From Mesostigma viride (lineage: Eukaryota; Streptophyta; Mesostigmatophyceae; Mesostigmatales; Mesostigmataceae): a DNA stretch of 64,000 bases. The position numbers were made by a program, and so were the translations under genes. Positions 44,831 to 54,326 of the stretch are shown here, piece by piece. The stretch is from contig RPFO01000167.1 in assembly GCA_009746045.1 (NCBI GenBank), positions 312,001 to 376,000 of the forward strand, written 5' to 3'. Below the pieces are notes generated by a model, which was given only the letters and a program-made list of their open reading frames with translations, had not been told where the DNA came from and ran no database searches. Positions within the stretch are counted from its first letter, which is position 1, and each line of letters opens with the position of its first letter.

Positions 44831-45202
44831 TTTATCATTAAAGCAACCAAAAGACATTTCAATTCCAATGAGATACATGACGAATTACAAAGAGTGTCGA
44901 GTTGTAATGTTGTAGTTATAAGAGCAGCTGTGAGGCCCCTTGGGTGACGCCACTGCAGGCCCCTTGTGGCGGCAGTGCGTGTGTTCCCGACCTAGTTCCT
45001 ACTGGCATTCTTGCCAACGACGACCAGGGTGCCCGAAGGCCCTGTCCCTTGTCTCGTTCTCAGTCTTACACACATTCTTAACAAAACCAATACATTGTCA
45101 TATCCGTCAGTCCATCCTCATGGCAACTGACTGCATGCAACCACTCACGGGGGCTGCTCCGGGCTGCTCGAACTATTTCACCCCATGAAGACAACAAACC
45201 AG
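44831..45202. other. Nothing recognised; ends in target site of composite palindrome
   Basis: No ORF of note or repeat match. The last five bases ACCAG (45198-45202) are the target duplication. Confidence 0.5.
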
Positions 45203-45583
45203 AGTTATTATAAATAGTGACGGAACCTTTTTGCCACTTGGCAATTAGGTCCGTCACTATTTATCCGGCGAAAACCACTCGCCGGTATCTATTCCGCGTT
45301 AAGTTCACGTGAACGTGGCGCGGAATTGATACCGGCGAGTGGTTTTCGCCGGATAAATAGTGACGGACCTAATTGCCAAGTGGCAAAAAGGTTCCGTCAC
45401 TATTTATAATAACTAAAACGTCGTAGTGTGGGGGCCGATATCTATCGTACCGCTGATGCCTACTGCAGTACCGAATCTCGCCTTAACGATATTCCAACCG
45501 GGCATATTTTCCCTTCTGGCACTTTCGTTTGGCCTTCTGGTATCAATTCCTTCCGGTATTCGGAAATACCCGTGTCACCACAG

Positions 45584-45612
45584 GGATTCGAACCCCCGAC
45601 TTACGAGGTCTT
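45584..45612 (-). other. tRNA-like 3' half in spacer 1
   Basis: Minus-strand T-arm with B-box GGTTCGAATCC (complement of 45584-45594), adjoining palindrome 2. Copy of the plus-strand feature at 45825-45863. The acceptor-like part continues to 45574. Confidence 0.55.
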
Positions 45613-45824
45613 AGTTATTATAAATAGTGACGGAACCTTTTTGCCACTTGGCAATTAGGTCCGTCACTATTTATCCGGCGAAAACCACTCGCCGGTATCA
45701 ATTCCGCGCCACGTTCACGTGAACTTAACGCGGAATAGATACCGGCGAGTGGTTTTCGCCGGATAAATAGTGACGGACCTAATTGCCAAGTGGCAAAAAG
45801 GTTCCGTCACTATTTATAATAACT

Positions 45825-45863
45825 AAGACCTCGTAAGTCGGGGGTTCGAATCCCTGTGGTGAC
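45825..45863 (+). other. tRNA-like 3' half in spacer 2
   Basis: Begins directly after TAACT of palindrome 2. T-arm with B-box GGTTCGAATCC (45843-45853) and a following 7-nt acceptor-like strand (tggtgac) plus A. No matching 5' acceptor strand (gtcacca) is in the spacer, so it is only half a tRNA. Confidence 0.55.
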
Positions 45864-46239
45864 ACGGGTATTTCCGAATACCGGAAGGAATTGATACCAG
45901 AAGGCCAAACGAAAGTGCCAGAAGGGAAAATATGCCCGGTTGGAATATCGTTACGGCGAGATTCGGTACTGCAGTAGGCATCAGCGGTACGATAGATATC
46001 GGCCCCCACACTACGACGTTTTAGTTATTATAAATAGTGACGGAACCTTTTTGCCACTTGGCAATTAGGTCCGTCACTATTTATCCGGCGAAAACCACTC
46101 GCCGGTATCAATTCCGCGCCACGTTCACGTGAACTTAACGCGGAATAGATACCGGCGAGTGGTTTTCGCCGGATAAATAGTGACGGACCTAATTGCCAAG
46201 TGGCAAAAAGGTTCCGTCACTATTTATAATAACTACCAG

Positions 46240-47479
46240 TTGTGAGGGAGAGAAACGGACGAACAACGACCACCATGGTTCGTTGCTCATCCTTCTATAC
46301 TGCTCAAAGCTCAAGCCTGGCGGCTGGCGCCACTAGCGCCACTTTAGACATCAGCCAATCATAACATTGTCTAATTTCCGGGAAGGCCCACACTAAATCA
46401 CTAATCGAAAATTACTTGGGAAATGTTGTCTCGGGCTGATGGACATGTGTGCCCCTCAATTGCGGAGTTAAATTGGATGTATAATTGAATGAAATACATT
46501 ATTACATTCCATGCATCGATGCTCGAGTCATCGCGATATCTGAATATCTTACATAATTACAGACCCATCAATTGGAAGATCAGAAAGCTCCAGTGCATCT
46601 GCTCTACGACCGGACGTCTCAATCGTACGTAGTGCTTTCGAGTTATAATTACCCTCAATGTATGTCTGGAAAATCCACGTGCAGGCAGTGTCAAATGCAT
46701 GGTATATGAACTAGTTATGTACATGTCAAGATGATGACAGTCAAGCGAGGCCATACATGTTGACGGACAAGTGAGCCTGTAGACCTACGTCGATCCCCAG
46801 TTCCTCGATGTCGTGCGCAGCCCCGATATCATCAGATTTCCAATCCCCAACGGCCGTCGGCTCCGCAAAATCCACGTTCGCGATTAAACAGTGCAACCGC
46901 GAGGGCCGTTCTAACTTGTAATCCACCTATATAATGGGCTCCGTCTCGTCACCGTGCGTTCGCATCAACAGGACAGCCACGGGTGTCGCGACGTCTCGGA
47001 CGCTGTGCACTACACGCATCATCTCGGTCATCGCAGCCGTCGAGCACGTCACAAGCATCAATTATTCTCTGGACGAATTCTCGTGACCGTGTTGATATTA
47101 ATGTCTGCCAACTTCACGACTGTGAACAGCAGCCTCACGCACGTCCGGTCCATCCGACTCCGTCAGGCGGTGTTGCGAATGGCGTCCTGCGTGCAAAAAC
47201 CAGTACATGAAGGACAATAATGTTAGCCCGTTAGACAGATTTGTCTGTGGTTCCGCTTACAGCAGTACTAATCACCCGTTACGCGGATTTCGGGCAAGTG
47301 GGTATCCTCCTACATTACATGTATCCAATTATGGACGGGAGATTTAAAATGGGAAACAAGTATCAGCGAACCCAGAATCAAGGTATCCACGCAACGGTTT
47401 TGAAGAAACGGCTATGTACATATAGACACAATGAACTGAACAAAACTTTAGTAGCTCACTCGTCGTTCACTTGTTAGTC
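46240..47479. other. Non-coding or unrecognised region
   Basis: Short open stretches only (e.g. 46954-47220) with no motif I recognise. 'ccccaacggccgtcggctcc' at about 46847 resembles the palindrome motif repeated at 47.9-48.6 kb. Confidence 0.4.
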
Positions 47480-47600
47480 GTAACGGAGGCAGTCATTCAG
47501 TCAGTTTGCAAGTTCAGTTGGCAAGTACGGAAACACACGCAAGTGCGTAACGGAGGCAGTCAGTCAGTCAGTTTGCAAGTGCAGTTGGCAAGTACGGACC
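47480..47600 (+). repeat. Two-unit tandem repeat
   Basis: Two copies of about 67 bp, each 'gtaacggaggcagtca' to 'agttggcaagtacgga'. 47601-47900 after it holds nothing recognised. Confidence 0.75.
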
Positions 47601-47904
47601 ACCAACCGCGTGTGTACGTCCATGATATCGCAATAATATAATCAAGAATAACAGGGAACGGTTAATGTATCCTTTACGCAGCTTTTTCGTTCAGGGCATG
47701 TTGAAATAACGAAAGTGGGGTCAGGTGTTCGAACCTTCCAAGTGCCGAATTTTTTACGAACCAGCGCATTCACGAACCTTGCACTGGGGACGCGGTGGAC
47801 GTGTACCATTACCCCGGCCTAATTCTAGCATTGTACACAAGGGGCGGTGGCTAGCAGTAAAGAAGGGCATCCTAGTCATAACGCTGGGCAAGTTTAAAAG
47901 CACC

Positions 47905-48725
47905 AACGGCCGTTGAGTAGGAAAAAAAAAGAGCAGGAGAAGAGCACGTCGACGTTTCAACAGCAAGACAAAAATATTGAACCCCGAGTACCAATGAAAA
48001 TGCTTTCATGCATGTCCACCCCGACGAGGCACAAATTCATGCATGCCCACCCCGACGAGGCACAAATTAATGAACGACAGATTTCTCACCCCCCCCCGGC
48101 ACATGGAACAAGTGCCATCGCACGCACACACTTTGTAGACAGGAGAGTTTCGAGAGTCCAACGGCCGTTGGCTCGGAGAAATTGACAGTACACCCGTAAA
48201 GACATTAAAATTATCACTTTGTTGTCTTATGTGTGCCGTGTCATTTCCCAAGGTCAAAAGCCGTCAACTTCTGCACCTCTTGTCCCTCCCACCCGTACGC
48301 ACTAAGCATGCCCACCTTACACTACCACATGTGGCTCTTGAGAAAACTCCCCCCGACGATGCACATGTGCCATTCACGCACACACCTTCAGACAAGGCTA
48401 TCAGTTTTTCGAAGTCCAACGGCCGTTGGCTCCGAGAAATGCTGTTACAACTCAAAATTACAATGGTGACATCCACGAGCTAGTGGTACGCCGAACAAGT
48501 GCTTGTATGACATATGGCGACTGCCCGTGAGGAAAAGTCCACCACCACACACGGTCAGTTTTTTGAGTCCAACGGCCGTTGGCTCCGAGAAATGCTGTTA
48601 CAACGCAAAATTACAATGGTGACATACATGAGCTAGTGGTACGCCGAACAAGTGCTTGTATGACATATGGCGACTGCCCGTGAGGAAAAGTCCACCACCA
48701 CACACGGACAGTTTTTTGACTCCAA
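47905..48725 (+). repeat. Repeats with CAACGGCCGTTG palindrome
   Basis: The 12-bp palindrome CAACGGCCGTTG occurs at about 47906, 48159, 48419 and 48569, usually followed by 'gctc-gagaaat'. The last two are in a 151-bp tandem duplication (about 48413-48563 / 48564-48725). A 33-bp tandem pair ('catgcccaccccgacgagg') is at 48010-48070. Short ORFs here seem accidental. 48726-49063 shows nothing further. Confidence 0.7.
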
Positions 48726-49063
48726 CGCAAGAACAGACGTAATGCACACCAAGTGACCAAGTGGCAAGATAAAGACACCCTTGCCAATCTCTACCCACAA
48801 AAACTTAGCCCCGAAATCCGTAGCCCCGAAATCCGTGATTGATTTGTACATTGTAGATGACAATGCAGCGATCACATGTATTCTGAAACCAACACGTTTT
48901 TACCTAGTTATCATGGTAACCAATTTATGGTTACCTAGTTATCCATGGCTAGAAAGTTGTAAATACACGATGTGGCCACACACGCCATAGATGAAAATCA
49001 TAACCAGATCACGCACATGATCATGGAAGGGGACTCTATTGATCTCAAAAAAGAAAGCTCAAG

Positions 49064-49120
49064 ACACCCTACACCCTACACCCTACACCCTACACCATAC
49101 ATCCTACAACCTACACCCTT
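49064..49120 (+). repeat. CCCTACA heptamer tract
   Basis: Four perfect CCCTACA units and three to four degenerate ones. It resembles plant/algal telomere heptamers (CCCTAAA) but with a C/A difference, so interstitial telomere-like at best. Confidence 0.6.
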
Positions 49121-49155
49121 AACTCTCCACCCTTAGCTTACGTGACCTTTTTTTC

Positions 49156-49224
49156 GGAGAAATGTCCGAGTGGAATGCTATGTATGGGGTAACTTTCCCA
49201 AGGGTTCGAATCCCTCTTTCTCCA
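49156..49224 (+). pseudogene. tRNA-Ser pseudogene, plastid-like
   Basis: Perfect 7-bp acceptor stem (GGAGAAA 49156-49162 / TTTCTCC 49217-49223), D-arm start TCCGAGTGGA, a GGG...CCC variable arm and a T-arm with GGTTCGAATCC (49203-49213). The text resembles plastid trnS-GGA, but about 18 nt covering the D-loop end, the 5' anticodon stem and the anticodon are missing between GAGTGG and AATGCTATGTA. It therefore cannot decode. Probably plastid DNA moved to the nucleus. Confidence 0.6.
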
Positions 49225-49334
49225 TTAGAGTTTTGTTTAGCTTCTATTCTCGTCTACACATAATTCACACGAAGTACGCTTGCAAATACTTTATTACTAT
49301 TTTGTTTGATATACTACACTAATATTATAATTGT

Positions 49335-49495
49335 TGTGTGTGTGTGTTGTTCACGTGTGCGTGTGTGTGTTGTGTGTGTTGTGTGTGTTGTGCGTGTGCG
49401 TGTGCGTGTGCGTGTGCGTGTGCGTGTGCGTGTGCGTGTGTGTGTGTGTATAATTTTTTGTTGTGTGTGTGTGTTGTGTGTTGTACGTGCAAGGT
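49335..49495 (+). repeat. (GT)n/(GTGTGC)n low-complexity tract
   Basis: GT-rich simple repeat with a run of 'gtgcgt' units leading into the 40-bp minisatellite. Confidence 0.9.
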
Positions 49496-50655
49496 GTATG
49501 TACATGTGTGTGCAGCCGGTCCTTGCGTGCGCGGTGTGTGTACGTTTCTGTGCAGCCGCCCCTTGCGTGCGCGGTGTATGTACGTGTGTGTGCATGCCGG
49601 CCCTTGCGTGCATGGTGTGTGTACGTGTGTGTGCAGCCGCCCCTTGCGTGCGCGGTGTATGTACATGTGTTTGCACTCGCCCATTGCGTGCGCGGTGTAT
49701 GTACGTGTGTGTGCAGCCGCCCCTTGCGTGCGCGGTGGATGTACGTGTGTGCGCACTCGCCCCTTGCGTGCGCGGTGTATGTACGTGTGTGTGCAGCCGC
49801 CCCTTGCGTGCGCGGTGTATGTACATGTGTGTGCATCCTTGTCCTTGCGTGCATGGTGTATGTACATGTGAGTGCCGTCGCCCCAACCGTGCATTGTGTA
49901 TGTACGTGTGTGTGCAGCCGCCCCTTGCGTGCATGGTGTATGTACATGTGTTGCATCTCCCTTGCGTGCGCGGTGTATGTACGTGTGTGTGCAGCCGCCC
50001 CTTGCGTGCGCGGTGGATGTACGTGTGTGCGCACTCGCCCCTTGCGTGCGCGGTGTATGTACGTGTGTGTGCAGCCGCCCCTTGCGTGCGCGGTGTATGT
50101 ACATGTGTGTGCATCCTTGTCCTTGCGTGCATGGTGTATGTACATGTGAGTGCCGTCGCCCCTTCCGTGCGCGGTGTATGTACGTGTGTGTGCAGCCGCC
50201 CCTTGCGTGCATGGTGTGTGTACATGTGTGTGCATCCTTGTCCTTGCGTGCATGGTGTATGTACATGTGTTGCACTCCCCCTTGCGTGCGCGGTGTATGT
50301 ACGTGTGTGTGCAGCCGCCCCTTGCGTGCATGGTGTGTGTACATGTGTGTGCATCCTTGTCCTTGCGTGCATGGTGTGTGTACATGTGTGTGCAGCCGCC
50401 CCTTGCGTGCGCGGTGGATGTACATGTGCGGGCAGTTGCCCCTTGCGTGCGCGGTGTATGTACATGTGTTTGCACTCGCCCCTTGCGTGCGCGGTGTATG
50501 TACATGTGTGTGCAGCCGCCCCTTGCGTGCATGGTGTGTGTACATGTGTGTGCATCCTTGTCCTTGCGTGCATGGTGTATGTACATGTGTTTGCACTCTC
50601 CCCTTGCGTGCGCGGTGTATGTACGTGTGTGTGCAGCCGCCCCTTGCGTGCATGG
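49496..50655 (+). repeat. 40-41 bp minisatellite, block 1
   Basis: About 29 units of 40-41 bp. Core 'ccttgcgtgcgcggtgtatg', then 'tacgtgtgtgtgcagccgcc' with variants (gtgcatccttgtcc, gtgcactcgcccc, gtgcatgccggcc). The unit has no stop codon in any of six frames, so long Cys-rich (plus) and His/Thr-rich (minus) reading frames arise by chance. Interrupted by composite element 2 within CATGG. Confidence 0.95.
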
Positions 50656-50946
50656 AGTTACGTTAAATAGTGCCGGAACCTTTTGCCGCCTGAGGCAAAT
50701 CGGTCCGTCACACTATTTTGCCCGGAATAACCACTTCCGAGCACCCAAGTTAATTCGGCCGAATTAACTTGGGTGCTCGGAAGTGGTTATTCCGGGCAAA
50801 ATAGTGTGACGGACCGATTTGCCTCAGGCGGCAAAAGGTTCCGGCACTATTTAACGTAACTAAAACCTGGCCTCGTGGAGGGGGGACGAAGAGCCCGAGA
50901 CATCCGCCTAGGCCGCTGAGCACGCACCACTAAATGCGCCGGAGCT

Positions 50947-50993
50947 GCCTCAGTGAGGATTCGAACCCCTGACCTCCAAGGTGCACAGGTTTT
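50947..50993 (-). other. tRNA-like 3' half in spacer 1 of element 2
   Basis: Minus strand, next to palindrome 2; B-box GGTTCGAATCC (complement of 50957-50967). Mirror copy of 51200-51246. Confidence 0.55.
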
Positions 50994-51199
50994 AGTTACG
51001 TTAAATAGTGCCGGAACCTTTTGCCGCCTGAGGCAAATCGGTCCGTAACACTATTTTGCCCGGAATAACCACTTCCGAGCACCCAAGTTAATTCGGCCGA
51101 ATTAACTTGGGTGCTCGGAAGTGGTTATTCCGGGCAAAATAGTGTTACGGACCGATTTGCCTCAGGCGGCAAAAGGTTCCGTCACTATTTAACGTAACT

Positions 51200-51246
51200 A
51201 AAACCTGTGCACCTTGGAGGTCAGGGGTTCGAATCCTCACTGAGGC
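51200..51246 (+). other. tRNA-like 3' half in spacer 2 of element 2
   Basis: Follows TAACT directly. B-box GGTTCGAATCC at 51226-51236, T-stem with partial pairing, then an acceptor-like strand ctgaggc and A. No 5' partner in the spacer. Confidence 0.55.
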
Positions 51247-51542
51247 AGCTCCGGCGCATTTAGTGGTGCGTGCTCAGCGGCCTAGGCGGATGTCTCGGGC
51301 TCTTCGTCCCCCCTCCACGAGGCCAGGTTTTAGTTACGTTAAATAGTGCCGGAACCTTTTGCCGCCTGAGGCAAATCGGTCCGTCACACTATTTTGCCCG
51401 GAATAACCACTTCCGAGCACCCAAGTTAATTCGGCCGAATTAACTTGGGTGCTCGGAAGTGGTTATTCCGGGCAAAATAGTGTGACGGACCGATTTGCCT
51501 CAGGCGGCAAAAGGTTCCGGCACTATTTAACGTAACTCATGG

Positions 51543-52033
51543 TGTGTGTACATGTGTGTGCATCCTTGTCCTTGCGTGCATGGTGTGTGTACATGTGTGT
51601 GCAGCCGCCCCTTGCGTGCGCGGTGGATGTACATGTGCGGGCAGTTGCCCCTTGCGTGCGCGGTGTATGTACATGTGTTTGCACTCGCCCCTTGCGTGCG
51701 CGGTGTATGTACATGTGTGTGCAGCCGCCCCTTGCGTGCATGGTGTATGTACATGTGTGTGCAGTCCCCCCGTGCGTGCGCAGTGTATGTACGTGTGTGT
51801 GCATGCCGGCCCTTGCGTGCATGGTGTGTGTACGTGTGTGTGCATGCGCCCCTTGCATGCGCGGTGTATGTACATGTGAGTGCAGCCGGCCCTTCCGTGC
51901 GCGGTGGATGTACATGTGTGGGCAGTTGCCCCTTGCGTGCGCGGTGTATGTACATGTGTTTGCACTCGCCCCTTGCGTGCGCGGTGGATGTACATGTGTG
52001 TGCAGCCGCCCCTTGCGTGCATGGTTTATGTAC
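51543..52033 (+). repeat. 40-41 bp minisatellite, block 2
   Basis: About 12 units, continuing block 1 after the insertion of composite element 2. Confidence 0.95.
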
Positions 52034-52177
52034 CCGCCGCAAATATTTCCGTGCCTCCGAGAGGATTCGAACCCGGTACCCCAGGAGCGAACGCCAATCT
52101 TAGTTAAGTAATGCAATACGCATTACTTTTGCATACTTGCAAGTATGCAAAAGTAATGCGTATTGCATTACTTAACT
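52034..52177. mobile_element. Short palindromic element 3 with tRNA-like half
   Basis: Inserted in the minisatellite ('tttatgtac' on the left, 'catgtgtgtgcag' on the right; compare the intact unit at 53440-53460). A 76-bp perfect palindrome (52102-52177) again starts AGTTA and ends TAACT, with the inner hairpin AAGTAATGC-AATAC-GCATTACTT. Left of it, 52034-52101 carries a minus-strand tRNA-like 3' half with the same B-box (complement of 52063-52073), adjoining the palindrome as in elements 1 and 2. No left palindrome and no clear target duplication, so probably a partial copy. Confidence 0.8.
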
Positions 52178-54326
52178 CATGTGTGTGCAGTCGCCCCGTG
52201 CGTGCGCAGTGGATGTACGTGTGTGTGCAGCCGCCCCTTGCGTGCGCGGTGGATGTACGTGTGTGCGCACTCCCCCCTTGCGTGCGCGGTGTATGTACGT
52301 GTGTGTGCAGCCGCCCCTTGCGTGCGCGGTGTATGTACATGTGTGTGCATCCTTGTCCTTGCGTGCATGGTGTATGTCAGTCGCCCCTTGCGTGCGCGGT
52401 GGATGTACGTGTGTGTGCAGCCGCCCCTTCCGTGCATGGTGTATGTACATGTGTTTGCACTCTCCCCTTGCGTGCGCGGTGTATGTACGTGTGTGTGCAG
52501 CCGCCCTTGCGTGCGCGGTGGATGTACGTGTGTGCGCACTCGCCCCTTGCGTGCGCGGTGTATGTACGTGTGTGTGCAGCCGCCCTTGCGTGCGCGGTGT
52601 ATGTACGTGTGTGTGCATCCTTGTCCTTGCGTGCATGGTGTATGTACATGTGAGTGCCGTCGCCCCAACCGTGCATTGTGTATGTACGTGTGTGTGCAGC
52701 CGCCCCTTGCGTGCATGGTGTGTGTACATGTGTGTGCATCCTTGTCCTTGCGTGCATGGTGTATGTACATGTGTTTGCACTCGCCCCTTGCGTGCGCGGT
52801 GTGTGTACGTGTGTGTGCAGCCGCCCCTTGCGTGCATGGTGTGTGTACATGTGTGTGCATCCTTGTCCTTGCGTGCATGGTGTGTGTACATGTGTGTGCA
52901 GCCGCCCCTTGCGTGCGCGGTGGATGTACATGTGCGGGCAGTTGCCCCTTGCGTGCGCGGTGTATGTACATGTGTTTGCACTCGCCCCTTGCGTGCGCGG
53001 TGTATGTACATGTGTGTGCAGCCGCCCCTTGCGTGCGCGGTGGATGTACATGTGCGGGCAGTTGCCCCTTGCGTGCGCGGTGTATGTACATGTGTTTGCA
53101 CTCGCCCCTTGCGTGCGCGGTGTATGTACATGTGTGTGCAGCCGCCCCTTGCGTGCATGGTGTATGTACATGTGCTTGCACTGGCCCCGTGCGTGCGCGG
53201 TGTATGTACGTGTGTGTGCAGCCGCCCCTTGCGTGCGCGGTGTATGTACGTGTGTGCGCACTCGCCCCTTGCGTGCGCGGTGTATGTACGTGTGTGTGCA
53301 GCCGCCCCTTGCGTGCGCGGTGTATGTACATGTGTGTGCATCCTTGTCCTTGCGTGCGCGGTGTATGTACATGTGTTTGCACTCGCCCCTTGCGTGCGCG
53401 GTGGATGTACATGTGTGTGCAGCCGCCCCTTGCGTGCATGGTTTATGTACATGTGTGTGCAGTCGCCCCGTGCGTGCGCAGTGGATGTACGTGTGTGTGC
53501 AGCCGCCCCGTGCGTGCATGGTGTGTGTACGTGTGTGTGCAGCAGCCCCTTGCGTGCGCGGTGTATGTACGTTTCTGTGCATGCCGGCCCTTGCGTGCAT
53601 GGTGTATGTACATGTGCTTGCACTGGCCCCTTGCGTGCGCGGTGTATGTACGTGTGTGTGCAGCCGCCCCTTGCGTGCGCGGTGTATGTACGTGTGTGCG
53701 CACTCGCCCCTTGCGTGCGCGGTGTATGTACGTGTGTGTGCAGCCGCCCCTTGCGTGCGCGGTGTATGTACATGTGTGTGCATCCTTGTCCTTGCGTGCA
53801 TGGTGTATGTCAGTCGCCCTTGCGTGCGCGGTGGATGTACATGTGTGTGCAGCCGCCCCTTGCGTGCATGGTGTGTGTACGTGTGTGTGCAGTTGCCCCT
53901 TGCGTGCGCGGTGGATGTACGTGTGTGTGCATGCCGGCAATTGCGTGCATGGTGTGTGTACGTGTGTGTGCAGCAGCCCCTTGCATGCGCGGTGTATGTA
54001 CATGTGAGTGCAGCCGGCCCTTGCGTGCGCGGTGTATGTACGTGTGTGTGCAGCCGGCCCTTGCGTGCGCGGTGTGTGTACATGTGTGTGCAGTCGCCCC
54101 TTGCGTGCGCGGTGTATGTACGTGTGTGTGCAGCCGGCCCAAGCGTGCATGGTGTGTGTACGTGTGTGCAGCCGCCCCTTGCGTGCGCGGTGTATGCCAG
54201 TGTGTGTGCATGCCGGCCCTTGCGTGCGCGGTGTATGTACGTGTGTGTGCAGCCGCCCCTTGCGTGCTTTGTGTGTGTACATGTGAGTGCAGCCGTCCCT
54301 TCCGTGCATGGTGTGTGTACGTGTGT
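52178..54326 (+). repeat. 40-41 bp minisatellite, block 3
   Basis: About 53 units with higher-order variation (series of Cys-Val-type units repeated, e.g. around 52900-53060, where an 120-bp group is duplicated exactly). No evidence of a real gene. Confidence 0.95.

Larger units (their letters stand above)
45203..46234. mobile_element. Giant composite palindromic element 1
   Basis: 1,032 bp, near-perfect self-complement about its centre. It is built of three 212-bp palindromes (45203-45414, 45613-45824, 46023-46234) and two 198-bp spacers in opposite orientation (45415-45612, 45825-46022). Ends are AGTTA...TAACT; a perfect 5-bp duplication ACCAG flanks it (45198-45202 / 46235-46239), so it inserted as a unit. 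Each palindrome half folds again: TAAATAGTGACGGA...TCCGTCACTATTTA enclosing TTGCC-ACTT-GGCAA, then CCGGCG...CGCCGG. No protein-coding capacity; the 60-76 aa open stretches are part of the spacers. Superfamily unknown. Confidence 0.92.
50656..51537. mobile_element. Giant composite palindromic element 2
   Basis: 882 bp with the same plan as element 1: three 206-bp palindromes (50656-50861, 50994-51199, 51332-51537) and two 132-bp spacers in opposite orientation (50862-50993, 51200-51331). Ends are AGTTA...TAACT; perfect 5-bp duplication CATGG (50651-50655 / 51538-51542). The palindrome is a diverged relative of element 1: AAATAGTG, CGGAACCTTTTGCC, GGCAAA, GGTCCGTCAC are shared and can form the same inner hairpins. 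The spacers are unrelated to those of element 1 except for the tRNA-like half. Confidence 0.92.

Noticed and set aside
45825-46022. Permuted or split tRNA gene (3' half before 5' half)
   Set aside because: No 5' half with a matching acceptor strand (gtcacca, gcctcag or gcctccg) is found in any spacer.
45203-46234. Assembly artefact producing the palindrome
   Set aside because: Not excluded, but a perfect 5-bp target duplication and a second, diverged element with the same plan make a real insertion more likely.
46954-47220. Protein gene of 88 codons
   Set aside because: No recognisable motif, no splice signals and competing frames of equal length.
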